Shown piece by piece: positions 34,655-47,969 of a DNA stretch of 64,000 nt; within the stretch, counting starts at the first letter, position 1; the number at the start of each line of letters is the position of its first letter. Made by a program: the position numbers and the translations under genes. Source of the DNA: Daphnia pulex (taxonomy: Eukaryota; Arthropoda; Branchiopoda; Diplostraca; Daphniidae); the NCBI RefSeq assembly GCF_021134715.1, contig NC_060021.1, positions 11,564,501 through 11,628,500 on the forward strand, written 5' to 3'. Under the pieces are notes generated by a model, which saw only the letters and a list, made by a program, of their open reading frames with translations, did no database searches and was not told the DNA's origin.

Positions 34655-37600
34655 CTTCTTTTTCTATTTCCTCTTCTTCTTTCTAGTCCTCACAAACGTC
34701 AAAAGTCCGGGACCACTAAAGTTTTCAAAAAAAATGTGAAAATGTGCACCGAATGCTCCTGGTAAGTTCACACTCTTTTGGGATTATTGTATGACAGTTG
34801 TTGTTGTTGTTGAACTGATTTTGGAGAGAGAGAGAGAGAGCCAACGGATTGTTGTTGTTGACTGGCGACGACCAGGAAACCAACTGGTACACGCAAGCCA
34901 GCGCACCTTTCTACTTCTACACTGGGGCTGTGCCGAGGACCAGAGAGCAACAGCGGGAGAGGCGGTGCAGCGCACCTGTGCCAGCGGTTTATTTTCTTTT
35001 CTTCTTTTCTCTCCACTGTGTGTGTGTATCTCGACGAACTATTGCTCAGCCGAGCGTGAAGTGGCCGACTCTATGTAGAAAAATCTCTTTTTTGTGATGG
35101 AACGGATCTAGAGAGAGAAAAAATATAAAAGAATATTCAAATAATATCAAAGTGTGTTGTATAGTCTTATCTTACCGAGAAAATTTGTTTTATTTCATCT
35201 TTTTACCTAGCCGTCGGCGGGATGGCGTCGTTTATCATCTTAAAGAATCTTTTAACACACACACTTCCCCCCTTCCGCACAGATGGCCAATGCTCTTCTT
35301 TATCCCTCGTGTCCTTTTTAAATAAAATATAATTTCCTTTTTTTCTTCAAAAGACAAAAAACAAAACTGTTTTTATTTCTTCCGGCTTTATTCTAAACTA
35401 TTTGTTTTTCATATTTTGGCTGGAACCGCTTTTCAAGTGACTGCTGTTTTTATTATTACAGTTTTTTGTTTCTTCATTTTTAAAAAAGACACGACATCAG
35501 CTGTTAGACTCTTCATCATATTTTAGTGTCCGTTTCGTTTTTCTTTCAAGGGCGACATAACAAGATCAGCAACCTCGGCCCAGGAGCTATTTGAGCTGTC
35601 GACAGCACGTTTGCAAATCACTATCCTACTATATACTACTGTTGGCTATTACTAGAAAGAATTAAGTTTTTTTCTTTCTATCGTAACCGGACAAGAAAAG
35701 AAAAAGATGAGAGCACATAAATTGTGGTACTTTGTCCAGTACAGGAATACTACACCTGTTTTTTTCTGTCTGTGTTGCCTTTGAAACATAAAAAGTTAAG
35801 AAGAAAAAAAAACGGCAATTAAATGGAATCGCAACGGGATATTTCTCCATTTTTTTCTTCCACTGGCCAATTGAAAAGAAACACGAAAAAGGCGAAGAGA
35901 ATCACAAAAAAAGGAAATGGCCAATTTCGAAAAACTGTGATGGTTTTTCAATGGAAAATAAAAATAGGAAAGAAGGAGAGAGAAAACAAAATGTGTGTGG
36001 TGAAACAAAAAGAATCTAATTACACCACAAAGGGGGAAAGATCATCTTCAGACAGGGTTGAGACTGCAGCCTCGCCATTGTGTTTTTCCAACCAGCAGCA
36101 GCAGCAGCCGAGAGGTGAAGAGAGAAATGAAGAATCTACTGCTACTGCTGATGTACAGAGAGAAAACGAGCCTTGGCAGCACGCAACCTCACGCAACCGC
36201 ACAAGACAGCAACGCAGCCAATATCGCTAATTACCATCGAAAGGAGAAGACAACCAGAAATAAAAACCAACTAGTTGAAAATAGTCAATGAATGGTCTAG
36301 GAGAAAATCAAAAGGGAAGCTGCGGGCTAATGTGATGGGGAAACCAAACGCAATCAAAGCAAATACCTCACGGACTAGTCTACCATAAATTCCTCTATTT
36401 TTATTATTATTAATAAAGAAAAGAAAAAGGGGTCTGCTATCGATCATGAGTCGAAGAAGATGAAACAGCTCAGGGAAAAGAGGTAGATGGACCTTGGATG
36501 AACTAACGGGATTCGGCCGTGAAACGAGACTCTCGGCTTCCCAGCAGCCCAACTTGTTGCGTGAGTGTGTCTCTTCTTCTTCTCACAAATTCCAACAGAC
36601 TAGTAGTAGTACATGTACAAAACAACAACACTTGATGTTATTAACGAGGCGATGCTTTTCAACGTACCACGCGCCCAAACGATCCAGCAGAGCCCATCGC
36701 GTGGTAAGCAGATGATACCGGCACGGGAAATGTTTTAAAAAAGGGGGGAAGTCGGAATAAAAGAAACGAGAGCCCCAAAAGGTGATTGTCCCTTTTTTCT
36801 TCTTTTGCTTCCGCATTGGAACCAGCAAGCCCCGGGAGCGGATGACCAAAAGACCAACGGCGCCATCTGGAAGCCGGGCGTAATTGTGACGATTTAGCTA
36901 GCGGCGGAATAACTATAGCCTACTGCTGCTATAGCACGTCACACTAAATTACTTGCAAGTCTCTTCGATAAAATCATTAAAAAGAAATTAAAATAATCAA
37001 ATAACAAAAAAAAAACAGGAATCAAGAAATAGTTGAACGCCGCAAAACCCTCAATTTCACCAACTAACCGGAACGAACGAACGAACGAAAAAAATGTGTT
37101 TCATCTGGTGTACATACTCGGCCTGTGCATTTTCTTTTAGCCGACAGTTACGAAAAAAAAAAAAAACAACAACTTACTACTACCGTATAGCCATTGGAGC
37201 GTGATAATGCGTCACAGTAATACTACTACATGGCGGGAGTTTACAGTAATTTTCCCGTCGAAACCTTGTGTGTGTCACGTCACAAAAGCCCGACCAAATA
37301 ATAACAGAGCAGCGCACAATCAGACATTCCAACAATTTCCGGCAGGCCCAGCCAAAAAATAATACAAGTTAAGATTAAGTAAAATGAGTATTATCACGTT
37401 AACATTATTTGTGTGTTGAAATGGCAACAGAGTGAAAGAAAACTTTTGATCTGCGACGCACGACGTGCGGAATCAGGGCGCTTGGAACGTGACGTCAACA
37501 TCACAGGTCCGGCTTTCAAAATAAAACAAACAAGGCCCTATGTATGTGTGTGTGCACACTGGTGAAATCGTCCGGTTCGAATAAAAATAGAGTCGCATCA

Positions 37601-39807
37601 ATAATAAATTAATAATCCTTGTCGCTCTAATTGAAAAGTTCTCTGATCGATTGACTAAATTTGCGGTCGAGTCGCTGGATTATCTCCAGCAAAAATGAAT
37701 AAACAATTTTCTCGTGTGTCCACACACTTTGTGTGCCTGACCACTTTGGAGACATTTTCCGAGGGGAAAAAACAACAAGCCGCATTTTCTTTTAAAAAAC
37801 AAACGACCGCGACAATCAGCAGCAGCAGCTTGCAAGTGTCCCTCAGTACGAACGTCACCAGTCTCCCCCTAAAATAAAGTTTCGCGGAAGTGTGTCCATC
37901 CAAGCAGAGGACCATAAACATGGATATCATTATAGTAGCAGCCCCCATACCGTCAAGATCGTTACCGTAACGCGGTACAACGATCCTTGGTCGTCCTTCT
38001 GAGTTAGCGGTAAAAAAGTCATTATTTTTTTTCGGGCGACAAATGAATTCATTCGCGACTAAATCGATGCACAAGTCTAAAGTCTCGATCCGGGCAATTT
38101 CATTATTTTTTAAGAAGGGGGGAGGGAAAACGTTTTTTTAACGCGCTACTTTATTAGCCATATCTTCAAACATCTGCTATATCCCACCACACGTCGCGGG
38201 GTGGATTTCCAGTTAGACGAGATTCCTCGGGAGTGTTGCTTCTCCATTTCTACGACTATATACGTTAACTTACCCCCCCTTTTTGGTTTGAATGTGATTT
38301 CTGATGGACAAGGCTGTTTGAAGAGCCCCTGGCTGACACGAGCACTCAATGAACCGTTTTTTTTCTTTCCCCTCCTGCTGGTCGTGTTGATCACAGCCTT
38401 CACGATCGTGACTGGAGAAAGTCTGAGTGAAACTTGGCCCTTTGTACTACACCAGTTTTGTCGTTATCCTTGCGCTTTATCTCTGGCGAGTCCTAGAAAG
38501 AATACCCGGGAGAAAAGAAGTGAGTTCACTGACCAAACATTCGGAACGCATAAGCAGACTGCAATAGCAAGTGCTGTGTGCACTTGTCGATGCAACTAGG
38601 CAACCAACAAGGTGCAACAAATGAGCAAATAGCCAACAACAACAACATCGTCGATATCGACAAAACGTCTCATCTGGCCGAGTAGAAAGGGGAAACGAGT
38701 GATTGGATGGGGCCACAACTTTCTAACAACACGCCAGACGCAATCTACAAGAGCATTGTTTTCAATTTTGACTTACGTGAATAGCTGTTGCAACGCCTTT
38801 CGTTTGTCATCCGCCAAAGGGTGGTGAGATTGGGTCTCTTTTCTCCTGACGAAATAAAAATAGAAATGAAAAAAAAAAAACAGGGAAATCCCACCGCACA
38901 TGAAATGGATGAAAACAATGCTACTAACTCACCGATTTTTCGAAAGGGAGAAAGTTGATGAAGTTGGTATCCCGCCACTTTTCTCTCTCCCCTCAAATTA
39001 CGCGAATTTTTTTTGGGGTGGGTTTTAGGCTATTCGCCAGACGCTCCACAAAAAGAACATTTGCAAAAGCCGCAATTTCTCTCCAACGCGAAAAAGATAA
39101 AAAAATCCCCTCGACGAAAGAGACCAAAAGGGAACGAGAAGAGAATGCCTTAATAGTGGCGAGTAGAAAATCCGGCTGAAGCAACAACAAGTTATCCCCT
39201 TGGAGCAATAGGTTGCCCAGATCAGACCCCGCCAACTGCATGTATACTTCTCTGACTCGACAAACTTGGTTTGTTTTACATCCATCCGTCTCTTTTCTTC
39301 TTTTCATTTTTACCCGGGGCTTTCTTTAACCCTTCACACTCTCAGCTCTCAGCTCTGGTGTTTTCCTTTTCCTTTTTTAGTCGACAAGAGATGAGAAGAA
39401 GAATAATGCGCGACAAGTCGTGTGTGGAGCAACCGGCCAGCAAGGAGAAAGTGGCTCAACCGCGTCTGATGAGGTGAAAGGAAACGAAAGAGATGAAGGA
39501 GAAAAAGATGAAGAAGAAAAGGTCTTTTCTTCTCTTTCTTTCTTTCAGTTGCCACATTTCACTGCCGCAGGCCACTCTCTCCACCCGGAAGCGTCAAGAC
39601 ATTTCAATAAAGCAGCTCATTGGAGCAACTCAAACCCCCTGCCAGCCACAAAGATTTAAAACTACACGCTGCAGATATACATTACATGATCCAACAAGTG
39701 TCTTATATCATCAACTGAATGACTAAGATGTATTTTCAAGTAAAGGGTACCATCAGAGTTCTCCGTTCCTTGGCTTCATTATTCAATACTTTGGGGGGTG
39801 GCCCTTT
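34655..39807. other. about 5.1 kb without a recognisable gene
   Basis: The left edge should hold the 5' UTR and promoter of the Spaetzle-family gene. No exon chain is supported elsewhere. Open frames are short and come from purine-rich or CAG/AGC-rich tracts (36098-36115 gives a poly-Gln artefact). Confidence 0.5.
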
Positions 39808-41197
39808 CTACTGCCGAACAGCTCGGCTTTGGTTCCGGGGATCCGAATCTTTTTCTTTCTCGTCGTCGCTGTCGTCATCATCAGATGAGGACGAAGATGA
39901 AGATTCAGCCGCTTTCTTACTCTTCACGTAAGGCTCCGTGGTGACGACAAAGCGTTCGGGAGACGGAGGAGAAAGCACGTAGCAGCGAGTAATGAAAGCT
40001 CCGAATGGTTTGGCGCGACAAGATTCAATGTCCTTCAGGATGGTGGAGAAATTCGCCTCCAGCTCCTCCGTCGGCATGGTCAACTGCGCACAAACACACG
40101 GGGTTTTGAAACAAGTCAAAACATTCCCTTTCGGGATAATTGCACACTGCAATGAAAGCTACTGATTGCCACACATTGCCGTTGGCTATTAGAAAATCAG
40201 CGCTGTTACTTACGTTTCCAAAAGGGATATCAACTAAACCATAATCCAGCTCATTGTCGTCTTTCGTACTGGAGAATTCGAGGCCTTTCGAGAAGATTTC
40301 AACCATCTTGGTCATGTTAATGCCAATGGAGCCTAGTGAGATCAACATACATATTAGAATTTCCAAAAAGATCCGATTTAATTTACCATTTTTCACGTTG
40401 GGTAGTTTCCTTTTCAATAGTCCTCTTAATGGAAGAACATCAGCCATCATATTAGTGTGGGCGATAAAATAGTCGTAATCTGTGAGAGGCACTTCTCCAG
40501 ACTATAAAGAAATTAGAGTTGATCTTTACTTGAAATAAAATGGAATAGTACTTACCTGTATGCGTTTAATGAGATCCAAACCACCGACAGCATCGGCTCC
40601 AGCTTTGACAGCTTCGTCCTGCGTTTCTTGAGTTTTGCAAAATGCTAGTACTTTACGTATGGGTTGAAAGTCAAAACTGTGGGGCATAACCAAAATTCTT
40701 GAAAAATTGTCCATGTACCGATTCTTCTTTTGAAGTTGCATATCGAGTTCTACTTTCATGCTAATCAATGATTCAGGGCTGTTATAAACAGAGGGGTGAT
40801 TCGTTTCACGGTGGAATTGCACTGCTTCCTCAAAACTTATGGGCCTTGTCATGAAGTGTCTTGTAAAAAAGACATCATCAATTGCTTCTGGCTTGTTCAG
40901 TTCAATCATTCGTCGTGGACCAACTGGCCCACTGGCTTTGGCCATCTTTAATTTGTAGGGGACAAATCCTTCCTTCTTCACCTTTTCAGCCTTTGAAGTC
41001 TTTTTGGTTTTACGATCTCTTGTTCCTTTTCTTGCTGCATATCTTTTCTGATTTAATAATGGCACACGAGAGACTAATAGCGAAGAGGGGAGTGTTAAAT
41101 TGCAAACGAATCTCTGTTGCTGTTGAACCATACACCGGCTTCCGATGTAAACACTGCCAATTTGAGCAAGACTTCTTAATGCAGTCCAAGATGACAT
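39808..41197 (-). CDS. mrpL1: mitochondrial large-subunit ribosomal protein uL1m
   Basis: Four exons (40556-41197, 40387-40501, 40214-40332, 39808-40083) join to 383 aa. The N-terminus (MSSWTALRSLAQIGSVYIGS, basic and amphipathic, followed by a Lys/Arg-rich stretch AARKGTRDRKTKKTSKAEK) looks like a mitochondrial presequence. The rest follows the uL1 fold: SFEEAVQFHRE, KVLAFCKTQETQDEAVKAGA, GGLDLIKRIQSGEVPLTDYD, ADVLPLRGLLKRKLPNVKNG, VDIPFGN and NFSTILKDIE. uL1m binds rRNA at the L1 stalk and helps release tRNA from the E site of the mitoribosome. The tail is unusual: a Ser run followed by Asp/Glu (SSSSSSSDDDDSDDEKEKD). All splice phases close, and the start is the first ATG that gives a presequence. 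Confidence 0.93.
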
Positions 41198-44103
41198 CTA
41201 AAGCGACACACATGAATTTATTTCAGCATCTATTTGATAGCTTATAGATAGAATCATTACCTTGGGTGTTTAATAGATAAATATTCTCCAAAAAATAATT
41301 TGGAATGTCTACTTTTGCTTAGCAGACGAAACAACGTGGTCTCTTGTGTTACGGAAAGCCATCTAGCGAAACCCAGTTACACTAAATACAAAAATTACAT
41401 TAAAATTCAAAAAAGTGTAACGAATGAGAAATCTACCTTTCTTGCGTGTATCTCAGATATCTTATGAGTGTTTTATCAACAAAATAAGAGGCTCATATTT
41501 CTGTTAAACTTACACTGTCACGTATGTATTGTTTTCAGCTGTCGTACACGACGTAGGTGTGGAAACAAGTATAATGAATGACATAAGCCTTTTTCCTTGA
41601 CAAATAATCAAATAAGCCATCATTGGAACTTGAACATGTACACTCGCATCTAATAAAGAAGAGCATTCTTGCATATGTTGAACGAAAGAAACTGAGTTAA
41701 ATAACTTGTCAACTCTGAAAAGAAAGTGAAATGAGAGGCGGTGCGGAAAACTTTTCCCACTCGTTATGCATTTGACTTTGTTTCACCCTTGGGTGCTTAG
41801 GTTTAGGTATTGGTCCTCGCAAACTGGGATGTCGTAATTTTTAGTGATTCTGTACCCCCTCTCCGTCACAGACTGTAACAATAACCAAAATTATCCCCTC
41901 TTCACTAAATCAAATTATCAGACCCCCTCCCCATATCAACAAACATTTTAAAACAAATTTTAAAGTTTATTTGAACTATTTATATCCCTCGTATTTTTGT
42001 TCCTAATGCTTTGACGTCCGGCTTTTCTAGACTAACCCTCCCGCATCGAATGCAACCATCACAAAAATAGACACCCCCTTCCTAAACGTGTGACGACTGT
42101 GACGTCGCATATGGACAGCCCCCTCACGAATAACATTTAAAACTTATTGTATGAATAAAAATATACTTCAATTAGGAAGGGTTTCATACATATGTTGCGG
42201 GGAAGATTACAGTTACTAAATTTGTTTTTAAAGTGACAGGAGGAAGTGTTGAACAAGAGAGTCAAAGAAGTGTGAAAATGATTGTCGTCCAACGCGTGTT
42301 ACTGGGCCTGCAACTTATTTAGGAGTGACCTAATAGTCTATATAATAGAATCCGTTGGAAAAAAAAAGAAAACGGTTCATCGAAGTCTGTGCAGCAGTGG
42401 AATATATAACGGAACACATACCACTTCATCGTCCAAGTGGCACAACCAAGAGAACAAGAAGCCAACAACGATTGAAGGAATCTAAAAGCCGCAAGTTTCT
42501 CCATTTCTCACTGTCTTATAAGCCGTGAGTCTAGCTATATAGTGCTTCTCACGCGCAAGTTCCGGCCGCCGTCCCCTTGGCTCGTCGACAGATGTGAAAA
42601 ACGTGTATCGTATATCAAGAGACCCGAATAGAGCGCCCAGCAGTCGTCACAGGTGTGACGGGCATCTCAAGTTCACTCGTCAGGAGCGCGCCTCCTATTA
42701 CTAGCGTGCTATCTCTATAGAGTTAGTCTTATTTTGCTTTCGACAATAGCCTTTTTCCAAAAAAAGAGGAAAAAGATAATAAAACCGGTTCAGCCAGACC
42801 AGAAAAATAGCTTCTGTAGCTATGCACAACAACACAAGGACGCGTCTTGTGATTTGGTAATCCCAAAAACATCCGCTCACCCCCACACCCACCCCCAAGG
42901 TTCCATGACTCATTATTACATTACGCACTTGATTATTTAATGTTGACTATACTGATTGAATCAAAAACCCTTATCAGTGTAATTACATTAGTTACGCGTT
43001 AGGTTAGGGGCACTATGTTTGTAGTAAGGATCGCATACGATTTTGACAGCTACTACAGCGCACGCTATATTTAGGCTTGAAGTGCCACTCACATTCTTCA
43101 CTGCCTGACAGGCAATCGCTGACTCTCGAGTAGGTAATAGGAGCATGGTACCGAAAGAAGTTAGCGATCGATACAACTCCCAGACATGGAGGCCGAAAGT
43201 GTGTTGGTGTTTGGTTTCCTACGTATAAGAAGGACGACAAAGATAGAGTTATTGTATGAGTGGGTTTGAGTATGAAGGGGCCATAGACCCCCGAAAGAAA
43301 AGTATCGATCCGTCCAGTGAGACGTCAGCCGAAACAACCTTCACTCAAGTGTAAATGTACGTGAGGGTATTTTGTATGGTAAGACAGAATTATGGATGGA
43401 CATCTCGCAGCCAAGGAGGAAAAAAGGAGTCGAAAGTTGCCATGTTAATTTACTTGGAATGCCCATATCAATTTATATTTCAGTCAATGAAGACGAGCGA
43501 GTAGGTGGTTATCCCGGTTTCCCCAGGAATAAAACATGTTCAAAACGCATTCCATCAGGGAAAGGAAGAGGAATAGGAAAGAAAAAAAAAATACAGCCCA
43601 GTTAAAGAAGATGTTGAAGGAGAGACTACAAAACAGCGACAATTAATCCCAAATGGACTGAAAGCTGTACACGACAATGGAACACACCAAGTTGCAAGGC
43701 GGACAAATTGTTGCTTTAATAAATCAGTAACGCAGTAGACACACAATTCAATTAAAAAGAAGATTTAAGAAAGACATTACGAACAAGCAAAATGAAAAAA
43801 AAAGGGAAAAAAGAAAACAAGAATTTAAATGAAATCAAATCCGAGAGTAGAGTAGAGGTGGGTAACGGAAGGAAACTAAATTTTCGTGTGTTTTTGGATG
43901 CCCCTGTCTCAACGGATATGAAGGGATGGAGTGTCTAGTAGAATTCTGTCGTTTAATCAATGATACAGCGTCACAGCAGGACCCCCTATTTGAGCGTTGG
44001 TGCGCCAAGAAACAGGGGAAGAGACGAACTATCCCTGGAGCTAATAAAACTTGATAAATAACTTGGATATGTTGGTGTAGAGGTAAACACAAAATATTAC
44101 TTT
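41198..44103. other. about 2.9 kb intergenic, no recognisable gene
   Basis: This lies between the starts of mrpL1 and the 3' end of Rab35. Short open frames on both strands have no family match or splice support. The 3' UTR of Rab35 should lie at the right edge. Confidence 0.5.
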
Positions 44104-44972
44104 TCAACAGCATTTGCTTTTCTTTGTCGGTTTTCTTCCTTTGCCGACAGTGATTGTGTCGTTCGCGTTGCTGGCCTGCTCCTTTTGTTCTTTTTTCGTG
44201 AGTAAAACTTGCTGGGTAATGGCATTAAACATTTCCTCCACATTCTTGTTGTCTTTGGCGCTCGTCTCGAAGAGTTGTATACCCATCTGGCTAGCAAACC
44301 TCTGAGCATCTTCAGTTAAGACCACTTTCCTGTCAGGCATATCATCTTTGTTGCCAACTAGATAGAAAAAAAAAAGAGTTAAAAGATTTATCATGTGTTG
44401 TTATAACTCTTATTTTACCTAATATTCGGTTGACAACATCACAATTCTGTTCTATTTCATGCAACCACCTTTTTACATTTGCAAAGGATTCTCCACTACT
44501 GACGTCATACACTACAATTACACCATGAGTTCCTCTGTAGTACCTGTAAGGGAAAATGTGATAAGTTTTAATGCATCTCAATAAACGAAACTGAATTGTA
44601 TATATTACGTTGATGTAATGGTTCGAAACCTTTCCTGTAACAAGGGAAAAATAAGAAGATAATTGTAAGTACCATACATATTTAGTTTTTTCAACATGAA
44701 CATACTTGTCCCGCAGTGTCCCAGATTTGTAATTTGACACGTTCACCATTGAGTAATATGGTCCTAATTTTAAAGTCCACACCTATTGTTGTAATATAGT
44801 TTCCAGAAAAGGTGTTGTCTGCAAAACGGAGCAATAGAGAGCTTTTGCCAACACCTAAAACAGCAAAGTAATGTGTTATAAGAATTTCTGTGCTTGGAAT
44901 GCAATATGGGCTGTATTTACCACTGTCACCAATTATAAGCAATTTGAAGAGATGATCATAATCTCTGGCCAT
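44104..44972 (-). CDS. Rab35: small GTPase Rab35
   Basis: Five exons (44921-44972, 44706-44854, 44609-44634, 44419-44543, 44104-44357) join to 201 aa, the same length as human Rab35. Exon 3 is a 26-base microexon encoding ERFRTITS, and the introns are 66-92 bp. The start [18 protein letters not shown] is diagnostic. G boxes are GDSGVGKSS, TIGVDF in switch I, WDTAGQERF, NKDD and ETSAK. The C-terminus KSKCC is a double-geranylgeranylation site. Rab35 cycles on plasma membrane and endosomes and controls fast endocytic recycling, PI(4,5)P2 turnover and actin. [15 protein letters not shown]-type text ([14 protein letters not shown]) and [10 protein letters not shown] separate it from the closely related Rab1. 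An upstream in-frame ATG nine codons earlier is rejected because conservation starts at MARDY. Confidence 0.97.
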
Positions 44973-45800
44973 TTTTGATAAGGTAAAACCACAACACACT
45001 TATAGTTTTTCAACAAGGCCTGAGTTTAAGGTATTTAAGAAGACACCGGGAGAACCTTATTCAACATTTTTATCAAATAGCTTTTCTTTTAAGGGTGATG
45101 ATCTGTATGAGCACAACGAGCGCCAAAGTTTCGCCGACCGGTCACACTGAATTACTTGCTCGCGTTGTGTACACAATCGAAAGTGTGTCACCAATTACTT
45201 GCGAGAAAATAAATCACTTGATGATGATCTTATCCGAAACAAAAAAAACCGTAACTCGTTACTTTTTCGTACTTGCACCAACGTTAATCGAACATGTACC
45301 CACCCCCTTTATCCGTTGTTACTCACTTCACACCAGCCGAAAAAATTGGTACAGGACTATTTCATGGAGAGACGTTGCCAAACCATCCAAAGAAAATTGT
45401 CACGCACAAAACCCCTCCCCTCCTTTCCTCTCTACACTTATTCACAGGTGATTAATATGAGCTGTACTACTTTTATTATCTTTGTAATCTGATTCTGATG
45501 TGATAGTTTGTTCAAATAAACTGGTCATGCTTGCTTACTACACTGTATGCATCAAATAACAAATTCTAAATGATCAAATAAAACACCGTGCAAGAAAGAC
45601 TTTGTACTCCCTCTAATAGAGGAAAACTGAAAAGGTCTATAAAAAGGTCAAAGCGCGACCCTTGTTCCGTAATTGTTGGTTTAATACTATAAAATTATTT
45701 TAAAAAACGCGAAAAGTAAGCAAACACTTGAATTTGATCAATAAACACGTTGTAGCATCGAAGTTTGGATAAACGGAAAGTCGGAAACATATTAAAAACG
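44973..45800. other. intergenic region upstream of Rab35
   Basis: About 0.8 kb from the Rab35 start to the left edge of the repeat-bounded block. I see no TATA box or exon that I can support. Confidence 0.4.
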
Positions 45801-46200
45801 GGAGCCGCGCAGGGGATCCGGATACAAGTAATTATTTTCACTAGTAAATATGGTATCAAGCTCTTTCAAAATTTTGTTTTATTGAAATTAAGGACACAAG
45901 TATTTTTGTTCTTAAGTAATTATGGACTGTTGTATTTAAAATTTTTAATAATTTGGGCTTTAAGTAATTCATGCAACGTGTATTTAGTCAAATACTCGCT
46001 AGTAATTATGGTCACCAGTAATTAAAATTATGTTCACAAATAATAGGTTCTATTAGTACAATTGTTCGTAAGTCACTAGCAACGACTTAAGTAATTATAT
46101 TCTTAAGTAATTGTTTTCTTAAGAAATTATTTTCTTAAGTAATTATTCTCACAAGTAACTATTTTCTTAAGTAATTATTATCTTATGTATTTACACGGTG
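45801..46200 (+). repeat. left AAGTAATTA repeat array
   Basis: At least ten imperfect copies of (C/T)AAGTAATTAT or (C/T)AGTAATTA occur. The closest set is at 46088-46190, where TTCTTAAGTAATTATT-type units follow every 18-22 bases. The left edge is GC-rich (45801-45822) and matches the reverse complement of the edge at 52755-52775. Confidence 0.75.
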
Positions 46201-46578
46201 TAAACACTTTTATTATTTTGTATTTAGAGAATTAAAGTGAAACGTCATTTATTGATTGCGTTATTGCGTAGGCTCAGGTTGCGTACAAACTTTTACGCGT
46301 TTGCAGTTTTAAGAACGCGCCTGGAAATTACATCAACAGTTTCGAGTTGTCTGCTTGTCACTTGTCAGTTTGTTTTTTTCCAAAAGTCAGACAAGAGTTA
46401 ATTGCTGGTTAATTGAGGCTCAAAAGTCAAAATAGGCGTTGTTTGTGAAAAATATTTTGTCTTTGGTAACATATTTTCTTTCTTTATAAGTAAATGTAAG
46501 TTAACATTTGTGTAAAAATGTTTGTTTATTCTGTCTATTTATTAAGAATCAAATTGTTACACCAGTTAAAGGAAACAG

Positions 46579-47943
46579 GAGTTTATCATCAGAAGAGATT
46601 AAGCATTATCATTCATCAGTACTACAACCAGGTGGTATTGGATGTCAAATGAATTTTAGAATGCTTCCCTCCAGGTAGCAATAATATTTCTTTTATGTAT
46701 ATTTTCTATTCTTAAAATTTCGTTATCCGCCTAGGTATTAATGAAAATATTCAAGCAGACCTCAAAGTAAAAGTCACAGAGCTGATAATAAGAGTTCTGA
46801 TAGCAAATGAAGGTCTCCATTACTATCAGGTTATAGCAAAATTCAATTACGAAGATGATCCTCTTACATTTGTTATGCTTCCATGCACAGGGTTTTCACG
46901 ATATTGCCATCACACTGTTATTGCTTGTTTTAGGAGAAGAGAAAAGTCACAGTGTGTCATGCAGACTTTCCCAATCACATTTCCAACTGTTTATGGGACC
47001 AGATATGGAGCCTACAATGAAAATGTATGCACTAGTCAAAAATGAAAATCGTGATTTGTACAATTATTTGATGAGGTATTTGAAACCCCTCCCCCCCCCC
47101 TAAAAAAAAAAAGAGAAATATTCTCTTTAAAATTTGAATAACTTGTTTTAATTCTAGGTTGGAGCTAGGGACAATTTTCTGCCTTCCGTGGGCGATTACT
47201 TGGTTTGGCCATGTTCTCAACGATTAGGAAACTGTCGTAAGATTGTTTGATGTATTTATGTTCTCACATCCATGGACCTCTATGTATCTATCTGTTGTCG
47301 TCGTGTTGCATAGCGCAAGTGATATTTTCTTGACACCGTGTGAGATGCCGCTTCTACATCAAATGCTCTCCAACGTACTATTTTTTTAATAAGCTCTTTT
47401 TCGATTAATGTTCTTACAGTTTTATCTTAGGTCCCTGATAATCTACCATTTGATAGTCTTATTACTGAAACAGAAAAGTTGATGCGAACCTATCCACCAG
47501 ATGTAATGGAAACAGTTGTCCGAGAGATGCACGCTGAAAAGTATCTTAAGCATTTAAGTTTCTGCTGATATTTCCTGAATGACATTAATGTTTCATCTTG
47601 TTGTAGTATTCGTAAGATAAAGGAAGAGGACGAAGAGAGGAAAAGGAGAATGGAACAGAGAAAGGCTGCTTTACAAGGGAAACATAAAAAAGCGGCGATT
47701 CAACGTTGGACTCCTTGGTCTGGATTCAGAAATTTAAGATCCCAAACTGCGAAGGTTGTTGCACTTAGCGTAAGCGTTGCAACATTCGCATTTATTTATA
47801 ACTATTTTGAAGTTCCATTTGTCATGTTTAAATGCTTGTCATACCCAATAATTAAGAAAAACAGAAAATTTCATAATATTGAATATTGTGCCTGTTGTGT
47901 TCCTCTTCTGTTAAAGAGCATTCCTATATTTCAAATTTTATGA
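46579..47943 (+). pseudogene. broken TBC1D20 copy (Rab1 GTPase-activating protein), introns kept
   Basis: Six exon-like blocks with consensus splice sites (about 46579-46673, 46735-46829, 46891-47075, 47158-47374, 47430-47540, 47607-47943) read as the C-terminal two thirds of TBC1D20. They give YYNQVVLDVK, FPPGINENIQADL, GLHYYQGFHDIAITLLLLVL, LELGTIFCLPWAITWFGHVL and VPDNLPFDSLI. A tail follows with a hydrophobic segment near VALSVSVATFAFIYNYFEV. Intact TBC1D20 is an ER membrane GAP for Rab1. Here the 5' exons and the catalytic Arg region upstream are missing. There is a frame change near 46605 between SSEEIKHYH and YYNQ, an in-frame TGA at 46650 (DVK*ILECFPPG) and an in-frame TAG at 47225 (VLND*ETVVRLF). 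A poly(A) signal AATAAA remains at 47962. Kept introns point to DNA duplication or decay in place, not retroposition. Confidence 0.8.
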
Positions 47944-47969
47944 ATGTGAAAAATGTAATTAAATAAACT

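Noticed and set aside
44973-44999. Upstream in-frame ATG adding nine residues to Rab35
   Set aside because: Conservation with Rab35 begins exactly at [10 protein letters not shown]; the extra residues match nothing.
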